Assembly (NCBI RefSeq): GCF_019112545.1
Contig: NW_025064893.1
Location: 1,166,878-1,230,877 of the forward strand
Origin: Guyanagaster necrorhizus
Taxonomy: Eukaryota > Basidiomycota > Agaricomycetes > Agaricales > Physalacriaceae
Length of the DNA: 64,000 nucleotides
Direction: 5' to 3'
Below are positions 1 through 12,163 of this stretch, piece after piece; the stretch's first letter is position 1, and each line of letters begins with the position of its first letter. The position numbers and the translations under genes are program-made. A model generated the notes under the pieces. The model was not told where the DNA came from. It saw only the letters and a list, made by a program, of their open reading frames with translations, and searched no databases.

Positions 1-525
1 AAGTATCTGAACTGAGAGTCTGACTCAGGCCCCATTAACATCTTGTAAGTTATGTCATATGTGAATGCTTGATCATTTCTATCATTTTCATTTATTGATA
101 GTGTGTGATGCACACATCACTCAAACTGTGATAGTATTGCATACTGTGAGCATCTTGTGGATGCTGAGGTACATATATATGTCATTATCTGTGGTGATTA
201 TTAATGTGATATTTGTCTATCTAATACTCGCATTTCACTGCTGATTTCATTTGCTCATTCCCAGTAGTTCAAATCAAAGCTGATGGCAACTATTCAGATC
301 GATATGTTGCTCAAGCCAACTTCTAGGTATCTTCTTGATGTGCCCATCATATGTAAAACAATATTTCCTTCTTCTAGTATCCAGATGAAAAAATCCACAG
401 CTAGATCTCAACTGTTAGTATTATACAGAGATAGATATTACTGACAGTGAGCTTTGGGAAGTGCCTCACTGATTTTTCTGTGCACTACCTAATATCCAGT
501 GGTTCTGATCGACTCAGAGAGACTG
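1..525. other. Host flank left of the retrotransposon, no gene
   Basis: No gene is seen. From about 285 to 525 the sequence aligns, in reverse complement, with the DNA just right of the second TmpA-like copy (about 38826-39090). The last 150 bases are clearly homologous and differ almost only by C-to-T or G-to-A changes. This stretch is therefore the displaced upstream region of the TmpA-like gene at 9897, pushed away by the insertion. Confidence 0.75.
521..525. repeat. 5' target-site duplication (GACTG)
   Basis: GACTG directly precedes the 5' LTR and is repeated at 9841-9845 directly after the 3' LTR. The unoccupied paralogous site at 38821-38825 has a single copy (CAGTC on the + strand), which confirms the insertion boundaries. 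Confidence 0.85.
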
Positions 526-748
526 TATAACAGACGGGCCCATTCTACTTCCTTTTTTGTAATATAAACCTAGACTTTATTTGAACTATGCTTATTCATG
601 CACTCTACTCTTATCTACATATAAATACTTAGTCATGTCTAGAATTACATGAGTCTTTCTTATCTTTCCCCTCTGAATTGAGATGTCTTCAACCTGATCC
701 TTAATTTGTCCTTGTGTGCTGCTACTGACTATCATTGCTAACGTCATA
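526..748 (+). repeat. 5' LTR, heavily C-to-T mutated
   Basis: This 223-bp LTR aligns without gaps to 9618-9840. Nearly all of the roughly 30 differences are C-to-T or G-to-A relative to the 3' LTR. CpG falls from more than a dozen in the 3' copy to two here. The terminal TG of the 3' LTR has become TA in this copy. Confidence 0.9.
620..627 (+). promoter_or_regulatory. TATA box in 5' LTR
   Basis: TATAAATA lies at LTR position 95 and is unchanged in the otherwise decayed 5' LTR. The same box is at 9712-9719 in the 3' LTR. By position it is the element's likely core promoter. Confidence 0.5.
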
Positions 749-1383
749 TATTTTTGACCTGTAGAACAAGAAACCTCACTTAATCAACTCCTGAATTGAT
801 GGGCCTAACCTCAGAAAAGTGCTAGACTGATCACCCAGTTCTCTCTTGGCTTCGCCCCATCACCCTACAGACTCTGCTTCATTTACTACCTCTTTCTGCA
901 CTCAACCTTCTGCTTTCTTCTTTTCTCTCTTGAACTATTAGACATTAATATCTTGTTATCTGCTACATAGCCAGAGTCCCTTGACGACCCCAGTGCCTCT
1001 AGCCCCTAATGTTGCTACTTAAGTGCAGCAGACTGAACATGATGAGTCCTCTTTGACTAGCTCTAGGGATATTGACTCTTCCAGAAGAAACCTGGCTATG
1101 CTTGAGGATTGCTCTGTGAGCCTGAGTATTCGCACTGCTCTGTCATAACATCATGCTGCCAGTGACACTGGAGTTATGCTGATACCCTCTCATCTTTGTG
1201 GAAGTGGTGAATGTACTTCTGCTTCATTGGAGTATGAAGATGCTATGGAGTTCTCTCTATACAGCTGAACATGATGGCCAAGCTGGTCAAGCATATGATA
1301 CAAGTTATGACTCGATGCCAAGAGAATGACCAGATGGCAATCCCAAAGATGGCCTGTCCGATGACTGATCTGAGGGTCAGAAC

Positions 1384-3363
1384 ATGGCACATGGTCTTGA
1401 ACATGAGGGTAGACATACTTTACATGTAGATGAAACTAGTATTACTAGTACTGAATATAATGAAGCCAATAATGGTGAATTTGCTGAACTCAATTGGACT
1501 GATGAACAATTGCATACATTTGAAGAAGCTGAATACCAGTTGAAGAATCTGAACATGCCACTCTTAAATAGTGTAAGGCTTGTATGAAGGAATATCATCA
1601 CTAACCTTCCCTCATACCTGTCTGAGCTCTGCCAGTGAAACATAAACCTGAATATGAGCCAGAGAGCAGTCCCTCTGGTCTATTGACCTTTGCCAAGGAG
1701 AAGACTGTTGAATTTCATGGTCATGATATATCTGGCTTCAATGAAGAAGAACTTGACTCTGATAATCAGCATCAAGTTTTGGAACACTGGCAGTCTATTC
1801 AGAATGAGGACTCTGCTGTTCAAAGGGCAATATATGAAGGCATTGTGGCTTCTAAACTTTGGTCTAAATCTAATAAGGATAATGAGGAGAGCTTCACTAC
1901 TTCTATCCCTTACAAGCCAGAGAAACATAATGAAAAGCCTAAGCGCAGTTGTACTGTTAGGATTGAGGATATCATTGATTATGATGATCCAATACCAGAG
2001 AAGTATGCAGATGCTGAGTGAATTGGATCTATTCCATCTGAACATAGTTTAGTTGGTTCACAGAGAATTGCCTCTACAAGTAATAAGAAGAGCAAATCTA
2101 AGTCTATGACATTACCATCAGCTAGCACAACCTCAGGTAATGTTTATAGCACTCCAATGGGTGTACTGGCTGACTTTGAACAGCCTCATCAATCATTGAC
2201 TACCCCCATGAATGAATTATGGCATGCTTCAAGTCAGGTGCCTCCTAATAGTTTTCTGGGATGAACTCTTCATTGAGGCAACAATGATGAAAGAAGAAGG
2301 GGACAGGCAGTGCTATCACCATCACCATCTGAGTCTTCATCCTTCTTCTCCTCTGATAGTGGTTCCCCTTTGGACAATGAGAGCTCATCTACTTCTAATA
2401 GAAAGAAGAAGAAGAAGCATTGCAAACATAAATCTCATTTACATCATAAGCATAAAGGCAAATCAAAAGATGTTCATTTATGCAGGCCCATTGATCCCAA
2501 GGTCTATTCAGAATCAGAGGACATCAAGAAGGTTAATAGATTCATGCAAGATTGTGAATTATACCTTGAGGTTCTTGATGATGATCCAGTCTGAGATGTG
2601 TACAATATATCTCATTTTCTTGATGGTACAGCCCATGACTTCTATGATGTAGTTGTCAGTGGAAATTATGAGAAGTGGATATTAGGCACCTTCTTCTGAG
2701 AGATGTTTGACTATTGCTTTCCTATTGATTTCTGTAAAAAGAGTCGGAAGGAGATTGAGAACTGCTGTCAAGGTGGATGGTGAGTGAAGGTATTCACCCA
2801 TGAACTGGAAAACCTGTACAATGTCCTGGGTGATGAATCAGACCATGCCAAGGTTGTTAAACTGTGGAAGGGCCTTAACCTTGACATCACTGATATCCTG
2901 TCTTGGAAGAGTTTCTCTCAGGCAGTTCACTCTTAGACTATCATTGCTCATGAGGCTGAGCTAGCTGAGGCAACCTTGAATCATAGGCATTCAGCTATGT
3001 GTGCCACTGTTCTGCATAACCATAGAGCAGACTCTCACTGTACCAATCAGACTACCAAAGACAATAAGTATAATGATATTCCTCATAATCATCAGGATTA
3101 TTCACCTCAGCTTATACAGATGACTCCTACAGATGAGGCTTATGTTATTTGTGGTCAACCAGCAAGGAAACCACACCAATTTGAGCCAAGTAATCATAGT
3201 GGACCACCATGATTCAAGAACAGCCAGCTAAATAATCAGCCAAGGCTACTGAAGCCATCCTCTAGTGGACAGAGCTCATCTGGGCCAACAAAGAATGAGC
3301 TAATGGCTGAGGGTCATTGCTTTAAATATCATGAGAAGGGCCATTTAGAATGCAATTGTCCTT
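1384..3363 (+). pseudogene. gag region of the retrotransposon, decayed
   Basis: Open pieces are seen at 1384-1587, 1635-2021, 2310-2594 and 2976-3212, separated by stops. The piece at 2310 has a serine-rich stretch and then a Lys/His-rich basic stretch, followed by a gag-like segment (DCELYLEVLDD). Near 3316-3363 there is a broken CCHC zinc knuckle: the pattern C-F-K-Y-H-E-K-G-H keeps the histidine, but the second cysteine is Tyr, and an extra Cys sits where an Arg (CGC to TGC) would be expected. The damage fits C-to-T decay. The exact original start cannot be fixed. Confidence 0.7.
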
Positions 3364-3541
3364 GAAATGGCATGGTCACTTCTGCCCTCCTGGCCTTGCC
3401 TCCTCTAGCATCTGATTTAACTTTAGAGAGGTGAATCAGGCTACTAGTGCTGCTTCAAAGACTAAGGATCAAACCTCACTGTCTATTGATAGAGTGGGTT
3501 TTAATCTACTGGATCCTGTACAAACATGAGATCCTTCTATC

Positions 3542-6500
3542 TTGCAGCATGGAGATCCTTTTGGGCTCCCAAGTGAGGTATCAAAGTCACAAACTTGGAT
3601 CTTGAAGTTTGCCCAGGGAATTGTTGAATGTCCTATTGGCCATTTCCTTGAGGATTGGCATGAGAAGCACTTAGATGCCTGTGGACCATATCCTGGGGAT
3701 CCTGTAGAAAGGTCTGATGATAAGACATCAGATCATTTTACAGTTTATCGCACATTGTCTCACTTTGTGTTGATTGATGAATCTCATACCTCTGACTCAT
3801 GGCCACATGATGAAGGAGAGGTTCTGGTACCCTCAATTGTTGCAGAAATGGGAGATATTGTCCACTGGTACAAGGAATATTGTGCCCGGAAATTATCCAT
3901 ACCATGGTCCTCTCCTAGATCACGAGTGACAGACAATTATTGTGACTTGATTGAGGAGATGCTGAATGATCACCTTGGAACTGGATGTATCTCTGGTGTT
4001 GATGATCAGTTCCATGTTTGGAGTGTTGACTCAGACTTCGCAATGATTCATGATACACATCATGGGCACAAGGTTCAACTACCGAAGCGCCTATTAGCAT
4101 ATCTGAAGTTCCGGCTTTTTAATTGGTACCTCCATCAGATTCAAAAGAAGGATCAAAGGAGTAACTCCTGGTCTATATGGAAGGCCCACTGGGGTGGTCT
4201 CTCTCATGTCTTTGACAACTAGCCACAAGCTTGGGATGCTATTAAGCCTCCTTGCGCTAGAGGTTTATTCTCTGGTCATGTGGGTATTGAACCTACTTCT
4301 TTGACTGGCTTACAACGTAATGCAAGCTCAACTAGAGATTTTAATCGCCTGGTCCCCATGCCCATGGTGATAGAGGTCCTTATTAATGGTCACAAGAGCC
4401 GTGCTCTTCTTGACTCTGGGTCTTTGGGTGATTTTATCTCCACAACGCTAGCAGATCAGCTGAAGTTGAAGCGAACTGAGCTTGCGAAGCCTATTGAGTT
4501 GCATCTTGCTGTTCAGGGCTCACGCTCAAAGGTTAATTATGGTACACAATCTGATTTCAAGTACCAGAATATCAAGGAACGTCGATACTTTGATATCGTA
4601 AACCTATCAAATTATGATGTGATTCTTGGAACGCCATTTCCGTTCCAGCACAAGGTATCCTTTGGTTTGAATGAGGAACATATCATAATTGGAAGTGAGA
4701 CGAGCCTACCTATCCGTGGTGAGAATGTTGCTCAAATTGACGCTCGGGCTGTTGATATAGCAGAGGAGCAACTAGGACATGTCTGAGAGCAATTGTTTGA
4801 GTATGCAGCACTATTGTTTGTTGATGCTGCTAAGACACCGTTACCTCCGTTTCGAGCAATCAACCATGAGATTCCAATTATAAATGAAAACCAGGTCTAT
4901 ACCTGGCGTTCATCTAGATGTCCTGAAGCATTGCGCCAGCAGTGGGTGCAGAAAAAGAAGGATTATCTTGCAACAGAACGTTGGAAGGTAACCACAGCCC
5001 GTAATACTGTTCCAATGCTGTGCATATATAAGCCTCATAGGCCGAAAGGTGCACCAGAGCTACGTACCGTGTTTGATCTTCGTGAACGAAATCGGAATAC
5101 CCGGAAGCTCGCTGCACCATTACCACCCATTGATGGGGTTCTTCGTCGAGTTGCTGGACATCGATACCGTTCATTGATGGACTTGCAGAGTGCCTATGAG
5201 CAGATTCGGATTAAACCTGAACATGTTGGACGTTCGGCAGTGACTACACCTGACGGAAATATGATTAGCCTAGTCATGCAACAAGGTGATTGTAATGCAC
5301 CGGCCACATGCCAGGCATTGATGAATCACCTGTTCTCTGCCTACATCGGGGTCTTCATGGATGTCTACCTTGATGACATCATTGTGTACTCAGATAGCCT
5401 TGAGGACCATGTTAGGCATTGCCATCTGATTTTCGATATCCTGAACAAGGAACGTTTATATCTCAGTAAGAATAAATGTCAATTTCTGGTATCGGAATTG
5501 CACATTCTAGGCCATATTGTCGATGACAGTGGTATTCGCATGGATCCTGATAAGGTTGATTCTGTCATCAACTGGAAGGTTCCTACTACACACGAATGAC
5601 TCCGTGGCTTTTTGGGCTCAGTCGGCTATCTCGCTGATGATGTGGGTAACGTTCGCATACCTATGGGTGTCCTCCACAAGTTAACAGGGAATACGGTTCC
5701 CTATAGATGGACAGAGACTCACCAGCGTGCCTTCGACGAGATCAAGGCACAGGTTCAGGCACATCAAGACTATCATCGGGTGCCTCTAAATTATGACAAG
5801 GGCTCGCCACGTCGATGGGTGGTTACCGATGCTTGCCGTTCAGGAATTGCTGGATATGTTGGCCAAGGAGATGACTGGAAAACAGCACATGTTGCTGCAT
5901 TTTTCTCTGCAAAGTTACAGCCTGCTCAACAGAACTATCCGGTCCATGAACTGGAAATGCTGGCAGGCCTCGAGACCATGAAACGACATCGGGATATACT
6001 ACAAGGATGTCAGTTCACTTGGGTGACAGACCACAAAGGTCTCATTCACCTGTTACAGCAGAAAAATCTGTCGGGAAGACAGGCTCGCTGGATGGAAACA
6101 CTATCAGATTTTGATTTCGATGTTGAGTATGTTTCAGGAGCTGAGAATACCCTCAGTGATGCATTATCTCGCATGTATGCTAGCGACGCACCTGGAACAG
6201 TGCGCACTCCTTCGGAATACACTCAATATGATGAGGACTTTCCTCAGTCCGAACTTGCTGCTAATGGGATCACAATGCCAGTCCTTGTTGGTCTTGAGGC
6301 GAGTGCAGTGCGTACACGGTCTGGAGGGTGCGTAACACAGCCTTCAGTAGCAGTTGGTGATCAAAAATCCACGAATTCAAAGGCAAATCAGCCGGGAAAG
6401 CCTGCAGGTGCTGATGCTGCAGATAAACTGTATATTCGGCTGCCAGCTCATTCTGTGACCTCTAAACAGTCACAGAAGCTGAATCCCACACCTCAGAGGC

Positions 6501-8572
6501 TCCGGATGAAAATTGGGTCACCAAGGACAGTGGCTTCAGCTTGGAGAGCGAGGGTAACAAGCAACCGTCGCTCAATCCAACCAATTCTACTGCTCACGTG
6601 GATGCACAGCCACTGCCTGGTGCAACGTTGCTGTTTGACCCTTCGCACTCAGCTGCGACAGCTCAATCCAGAAAGGCTGTAGAAAATAGAGATATCTATT
6701 CTACTGAAAGTCAACCTACACCTGGACCTAGCACACTAGTAGGCGAGAGCATTCTAAATGCACCTACTATAGAACAAGTCATGGAGGGCCTTAGAACTCG
6801 GCCTTCTGAATGGTCTGACCCTGTGGAGAACTCATTGATGGGTTTTCTGAATCATAAGTTAATGGGAGTTAACTTATTGGATATTATCCGGCTCAATTAT
6901 ACCAAGGATACACTGTTCAAGAAAATCCTGAGTGAACCGAAGAATTACAGGAACTATACCTTGCGTGATGGCCTTCTGTATTTGAAAGACAATGAGCGGG
7001 AACTGCTCTGCATCCCTGAGTCAGTCACAGTTGATGGTAGAAGCCTCCGCGAGATTATTATCTCTGAAGGACATTCCTTGCTAGCACATCTTGGCGCCGC
7101 AAAGACTCGAGTGTACTTACGTGACCATGTTTGGTGGAAAACTATGAATACAGACATCCATCAATACTGCAAGAGCTGCGAAACCTGCAAACGAAGCAAA
7201 CCTTCAAATCAGAAGCCATATGGATTACTGAATCCACTTGACGTTCCGTCGTACCCTTGGGAATCAATCGGAATTGATTTCATTGGTCCACTACCTGAAT
7301 CAAAGAATCGGGATGGTTCTTTCAATGCTCTGACAATGGTAATAGACTTACTGTCAGGCATGGTGCATTTAATTCCAAGCCGAACAAATTATCGTGCACC
7401 TGAAGTAGCCGAATTAGTGTTTGCAGAGATTTACAAACATCATGGCTTACCAAAGAATATTATCAGATCGAGATGTACTATTCACCAGTAATTTCTGGCA
7501 GCATCTTCATAAGCTTCTGCATGCGAACTTGAAGATGTCAAGCGCCTATCATCCCCAATCAGATGGGTCGACAGAACGAGCTAATCGTACAGTTACACAG
7601 ATGATTCGGAATTGTGTTTCACTCGATCAGAAGGATTGGGTCACACGTCTTCCTGGAATTGAGTACGCCAATAATATGGCTCGCTCAGATAGTACCGGAT
7701 ACTCACCATTTTTCCTGAATACGGGGCGCACCCCAAGGTCTATGCTATGGGATTCTCCAACTGACAAGACCTATCCCGGAGTCAAAAATTTTGCTCTACG
7801 TGTGAAGACAGCAATAATGAGTGCTCACGATAGTGTCCTTGCTTCGCGGGTGAAACAGACACGAGATGCAAACAAACATCGTCGTGAGGCACCATTCACT
7901 AAGGATGATCTGGTTTATATATCGACTCAGAATATCACCTTACCAAAGGGGCTGGCTCGAAAGCTTGCACCAAAGTTTGTAGGATCTTACAAAATTGTGA
8001 AGGACTTCGGAAATAATTCATATCAGGTGGAACTACCATCCGAATTGAAACAACGGGGACTGCACCCCGTCTTTCATGCGTCCTTGCTTCGTGTTCATGT
8101 CCCGAACGATGATCGTTTGTTCCCCGGGAGACTTCACAGTCAGACTGGCCTCACTGCCGAGACCGATAATGAATGGAAGGTAAAGGGAATAATCTCTCAC
8201 AGAGGAAGAGGACGGGGCGCCATCTTTGAGGTTGAATGGGCATCTGGAGATAAGACCTGGGTGCCCTATAGCGATGCTCAGAGTTACACAGCTGCGCTCC
8301 AAGATTATCTGGACATCTTGGGTGTCAAGGCCATATCACAATTACCCATGTCTCAGATAGAGAATATAGATAAGGGCGTGGAGATGTTCATTGGCTCACT
8401 GACCATGGATCTAGTCAGATTGGGATGGCGTGATAAGGATAAATGGCGAGACTTACCTGAAATCTCGCCACACTTCCCTTCCAAGCACTCTGACACCCCT
8501 CATTTGTGCTCATTGTCTCATTGCAGCCTACGCAAATACACGATGGCTCCAGAGATCATCATCAACATATGA
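3542..8572 (+). pseudogene. pol of Ty3/gypsy element (protease, RT, RNase H, integrase, chromodomain)
   Basis: The first open piece (3542-4222) is not recognised. The aspartic protease at about 4340-4700 has LLDSGS. Reverse transcriptase covers about 4990-5600 with the YLDD catalytic motif at about 5370. RNase H at 5815-6170 keeps the acidic residues in VTDACRSG, HELEMLAG, TDHKG and SDALSR. Integrase has an HHCC zinc domain at about 7070-7200, then a DDE core with IDFIGPLP, SDRDVLF and YHPQSDGSTERANR. A C-terminal chromodomain lies at about 8165-8330. TGA codons at 4784 and 5597 interrupt the frame, both explicable as CGA to TGA. The segment at about 6550-7480 is in a different frame from the rest, so two compensating shifts are present. 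Confidence 0.9.
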
Positions 8573-8962
8573 CTTCGATGCCATGAAGGTGACACCCCAG
8601 CAATTGACAATTGAGAACCTTGTGAATAGCAACGACGTCATCTTGGACCGCTCTCAGGTCTTGCGCTGCTGCATCCTAGCCAATATGGTGATGAAGAAGG
8701 GTGGCGATGTACCCACCAATCAGCCGATGCCTCTTGGTTACGAGTACTTGGTCGAGGCTACTCGTCGTGAACCGTACTTCACCATACAGGAGAAAAAGGC
8801 TTTTCTCTATATCGACGAGACGACTGGCCATTGGAAGGTGCCAAACAAAACCATCAAGATCAATGACTTGCTGCCTGTTGCCCCCACGCAAAAGATCGAA
8901 CCGTTGTCAGCTATAGAAAGGGCTGAACTGGAGGAGTTGAGGGAATGGGAGCTAATGGAGAA
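8430..8962 (+). CDS. Extra ORF downstream of the chromodomain, cut by the assembly gap
   Basis: An open frame runs from about 8430 into the N gap and resumes in frame on the far side to 9557. A good Met lies at 8584. The protein has no recognised family. It is hydrophilic, with aromatic residues in the middle and a Glu/Leu-rich end (ERAELEELREWELMEN), which may form a helix. It lies between the chromodomain and the 3' LTR, where chromoviruses usually have nothing. It could be an accessory element ORF or captured host sequence. The frame across the gap is only apparent, because Ns are read through. Confidence 0.4.
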
Positions 8963-9502
8963 NNNNNNNNNNNNNNNNNNNNNNNNNNNNNNNNNNNNNN
9001 NNNNNNNNNNNNNNNNNNNNNNNNNNNNNNNNNNNNNNNNNNNNNNNNNNNNNNNNNNNNNNNNNNNNNNNNNNNNNNNNNNNNNNNNNNNNNNNNNNNN
9101 NNNNNNNNNNNNNNNNNNNNNNNNNNNNNNNNNNNNNNNNNNNNNNNNNNNNNNNNNNNNNNNNNNNNNNNNNNNNNNNNNNNNNNNNNNNNNNNNNNNN
9201 NNNNNNNNNNNNNNNNNNNNNNNNNNNNNNNNNNNNNNNNNNNNNNNNNNNNNNNNNNNNNNNNNNNNNNNNNNNNNNNNNNNNNNNNNNNNNNNNNNNN
9301 NNNNNNNNNNNNNNNNNNNNNNNNNNNNNNNNNNNNNNNNNNNNNNNNNNNNNNNNNNNNNNNNNNNNNNNNNNNNNNNNNNNNNNNNNNNNNNNNNNNN
9401 NNNNNNNNNNNNNNNNNNNNNNNNNNNNNNNNNNNNNNNNNNNNNNNNNNNNNNNNNNNNNNNNNNNNNNNNNNNNNNNNNNNNNNNNNNNNNNNNNNNN
9501 NN
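8963..9502. other. Assembly gap (540 Ns)
   Basis: This is a run of N inside the 3' part of the retrotransposon. The round size may be an estimate rather than a measured length, so the element's total length is uncertain. Confidence 0.99.
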
Positions 9503-9617
9503 GGATGTTGATAATCCAGAGGACGACAGCTTGTTGAACTATAGGGATGTTGCTTGAAGGTGTCGACGTGGCTGTTATTAGAAGGGATGCCTTGATCACA
9601 AGGCATCGGAGGGCGTA

Positions 9618-9840
9618 TGTAACGGACGGGCCCGTTCTACTTCCTTTTTCGTAACATAAACCCGGACTTTATTTGAACTATGCTTATCTATGCACTCCAC
9701 TCTTATCTACGTATAAATACTTGGTCGTGCATAGAATTACACGAGTCTTTCTTACCTTTCCCCCCCGAATCGAGGTGTCTTCAACCCGGTCCTTGATTCG
9801 TCCTTGTGTGCCGCTACCGACTATCATCGCTAACGTCACA
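9618..9840 (+). repeat. 3' LTR, little mutated
   Basis: This 223-bp LTR begins TGTAACGG and ends GTCACA, so it has the expected TG...CA ends. A purine-rich GGAGGG just before it is a candidate polypurine tract. TATAAATA lies at 9712-9719. CpG content is normal, unlike the 5' LTR. The LTR end is 56 bp from the start codon of the TmpA-like gene. Confidence 0.92.
9712..9719 (+). promoter_or_regulatory. TATA box in 3' LTR, possible promoter for the downstream gene
   Basis: TATAAATA lies about 180 bp upstream of the ATG at 9897 and on the same strand. The native upstream region of that gene is now some 9.3 kb away, so the LTR is the nearest candidate promoter. This is inference from position. Confidence 0.4.
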
Positions 9841-9845
9841 GACTG
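9841..9845. repeat. 3' target-site duplication (GACTG)
   Basis: This GACTG follows the 3' LTR, matches 521-525, and is the first base of the segment shared with the paralogous locus ending at 38825. Confidence 0.85.
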
Positions 9846-9896
9846 TCTCTTTAAAAGCATGTCCATGTCCACCAATGTTTCCCCAGTCAGCTCACG

Positions 9897-11631
9897 ATGG
9901 ATCCCAACACACATCCAGTCAAGCTTACCCACTCCGCTTCCACCAGTACCTCCTCTCTCCCAAATAGTCCCATCGAGACCATTCACCACTCTCCCGAAAA
10001 GTCTACGGCGACCGTCACCGTCCTCGACGCCGAAAAACAGGTTAATCCATGGGATGGCTACGAAGAGGATGAAATGCCCGAAAAGACTCAGCCGCGCCTC
10101 GTGCGCAATCTACGGTTGCAGGCCTTCTCTATCTACCGCAGATTATTCTCAGTCGTGTTCTTGACAAACATCGGTATCTTCATCTCGTACACAATCCGCG
10201 GATATCATTCTCAGAAGATTGCACTCGTCGCGGTGGCGAATATCTTTATTGCTATTCTCATGAGGCAGGAGCACGTTATAAACGTGCTTTTCGCAGTTGC
10301 TTGTTCTGTTCCTCAGTCGTGAGTCTCTTTACCTGGTAGTCCTTGCAGTTGGCTGACGCGTTTTCTCAGATGGCCGTTCTTCATTCGGAAGACTGCTGCG
10401 AGAGTGTATCATAATGGAGGCATCCATTCCGGAGCTGCTGTTTCGGGTACAGTTTGGCTGATCCTTTTGGCCGTCCAAGCGACTAGAGAGCTTGTTCAAG
10501 GCAAAGGAGTACGTTTCCCCTCGAAGCATATGTCCACTTGACTCAAAATAATCGATATATATATCCAGACTTCAGTCGCCACCGTCTCACTGACGTATAT
10601 AGTCCTTGCTTTCTTGATTGGGATCGTCGTGTTTGCTTACCCTACTTTCCGGATCAAACGCCATGACGCGTTCGAGCGCATGCATCGGTTCATGGGGTGG
10701 ACGGCAACTGCATTGGTTTGGTCGCAGGTGAGGTTGTCCCTCACTCGGCTATCTACGTTCGCTCTGACAAATTGACTGCAGGTCGTCGTCCTCACCAACG
10801 ATTACAAGGGTGACAAGTCCCTCGGACACGCGTTGGTGCACTCTGCTCCGTTCTGGATCATGATGGTCTTGAGCTGGTCCTTGATTCTTCCCTGGACGAA
10901 GCTGCAAAAGGTTCCCGTCCGCAGCGTCGTCCTCTCCGATCACGCTGTCCGTCTCTTTGTCGACTATGGCCAGTCTTTCTTCCGCCGTCTGTTCGACATC
11001 TCTGACTCCATTTCACTTAGGTCCACATCCCGTTCCCGGCTCTTTCCAGCGGTTCTCCACAGATCCGCTGAATGAATGGCACAGTTTCGCCACCATCGCT
11101 GCTCCTGGAGTGACGGGATACTCGATCATCATATCTCAGGCAGGTGACTGGACGACGGAGATGATCGCGAACCCACCGAAAGAGATTTGGGTGAGGGGTA
11201 TCCCGACGTGTGGTGCGCTTCGGATTGTGCCTCTGTTCCGAAGGGTGTTGTTCGTTGCTACTGGCAGTGGAATCGCACCGTTTACACCTCATATTTTGAG
11301 TGGAAAGGTTGCGCATAAGCTGTTTTGGATGGCACCCAATACGCGTGCAACATTCGGAGACCCGTTGGTCGATGATATATTGGCAGCGAGTCCTGGAGCG
11401 GTCGTGTACGGTACGTGCAATGTTTCTTAGTTGCCGAAGGGATCTGACGAAATTGTCGAAGATACGCGGAAGCATGGCAAGCCTGATATCATCAAGCTCA
11501 CGAACCGTATGGTGGATGATTACAAGCCGGAATGTGTCTGTGTTATCTCGAACCAGAAACTGACGGAGAAGGTTATTTATGGTCTCCGGAGTCGGGGTAT
11601 CTTTGCGTTTGGGGCTATTTTCGACTCATAG
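9897..11631 (+). CDS. TmpA-like membrane flavoprotein, copy 1
   Basis: The product resembles the TmpA family of fungal integral-membrane flavoproteins, which are ferric-reductase-like and known from Aspergillus nidulans conidiation. Database entries often call such proteins 'NRPS 12-like'. The hydrophilic N-terminus ends in a NPWDGYEEDEMPEK-type motif. Several hydrophobic segments follow, then a cytosolic FAD/NAD(P) part with DPLNEWHSFATI and the nucleotide-binding FVATGSGIAPF. The C-terminus is AFGAIFDS. Introns start near 10319, 10508, 10730, 10967 and 11411. The intron after the codon pair for Asp-Tyr begins with GC instead of GT. The start was chosen by alignment with the copies at 38769 and 52031. 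The native promoter is replaced by an LTR. Substrate and physiological role are unknown. Confidence 0.88.
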
Positions 11632-12163
11632 GCATATTTCGATACCTGTTTCCTCTCGCTTAACACATGGATGCACGTTCAAAGCCCGATGTAAATTTAT
11701 GCCCGTCACGTCTGCGACGTGATGATCGCTTCTTCAATTTGAACTCGGGTGCCTTTTGACCGATGAACCTTTTTAAGTTTCGTCACAACTCATCAAAGTT
11801 CGTGCCTGGTGGACTGGCACATGTCCCTCCGACCTACTTTATAGTTCAGGTTAATTTCTCTTCGACTAGAAGCATATCATCACATCAGTGCAAGACTGGA
11901 AATATGATCCTGGTCCGGTCAAGAGACTATACGTGTCAATGTACATGTCATTCTTTCATGGCGATAGAGAACGCTCCGTCCGATAGTGTTCTTGTAAGCA
12001 CTGATGCCTACCGTAGGCCTTGTTTTCCACGTCGAAAATTGAACGATAGGATTTATTTCCGAGAAGTATAAAACCGATCCCGTATCCAGCACCACCTCAT
12101 TCTAGAACCCCTGCGATGGCCTAAGGCAAGCCTTTGTCCTCTGGCGAAGATCCTTTTGAAAAA

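Larger units (their letters stand above)
526..9840 (+). mobile_element. Full-length Ty3/gypsy chromodomain LTR retrotransposon, inactive
   Basis: The element is about 9.3 kb long, with two 223-bp LTRs and a 5-bp target duplication. Its order is gag, an unassigned segment, protease, reverse transcriptase, RNase H, integrase, chromodomain and an extra downstream ORF, which is the Ty3/gypsy chromovirus order. It is dead: gag has many stops, pol has in-frame TGA codons at 4784 and 5597, and there are frame changes near 6550-6680 and 7465-7490. Part of it is lost in the N gap. The first 4.2 kb is CpG-poor and shows C-to-T decay, while the pol half keeps normal CpG. The insertion lies 56 bp upstream of the start codon of a TmpA-like gene. 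Confidence 0.93.

Noticed and set aside
11017..11475. 152-codon antisense ORF within TmpA-like copy 1 (also 37193-37651)
   Set aside because: Its composition is Arg/Cys-rich shadow coding of the conserved sense exon. It is conserved only because the two gene copies are nearly identical.
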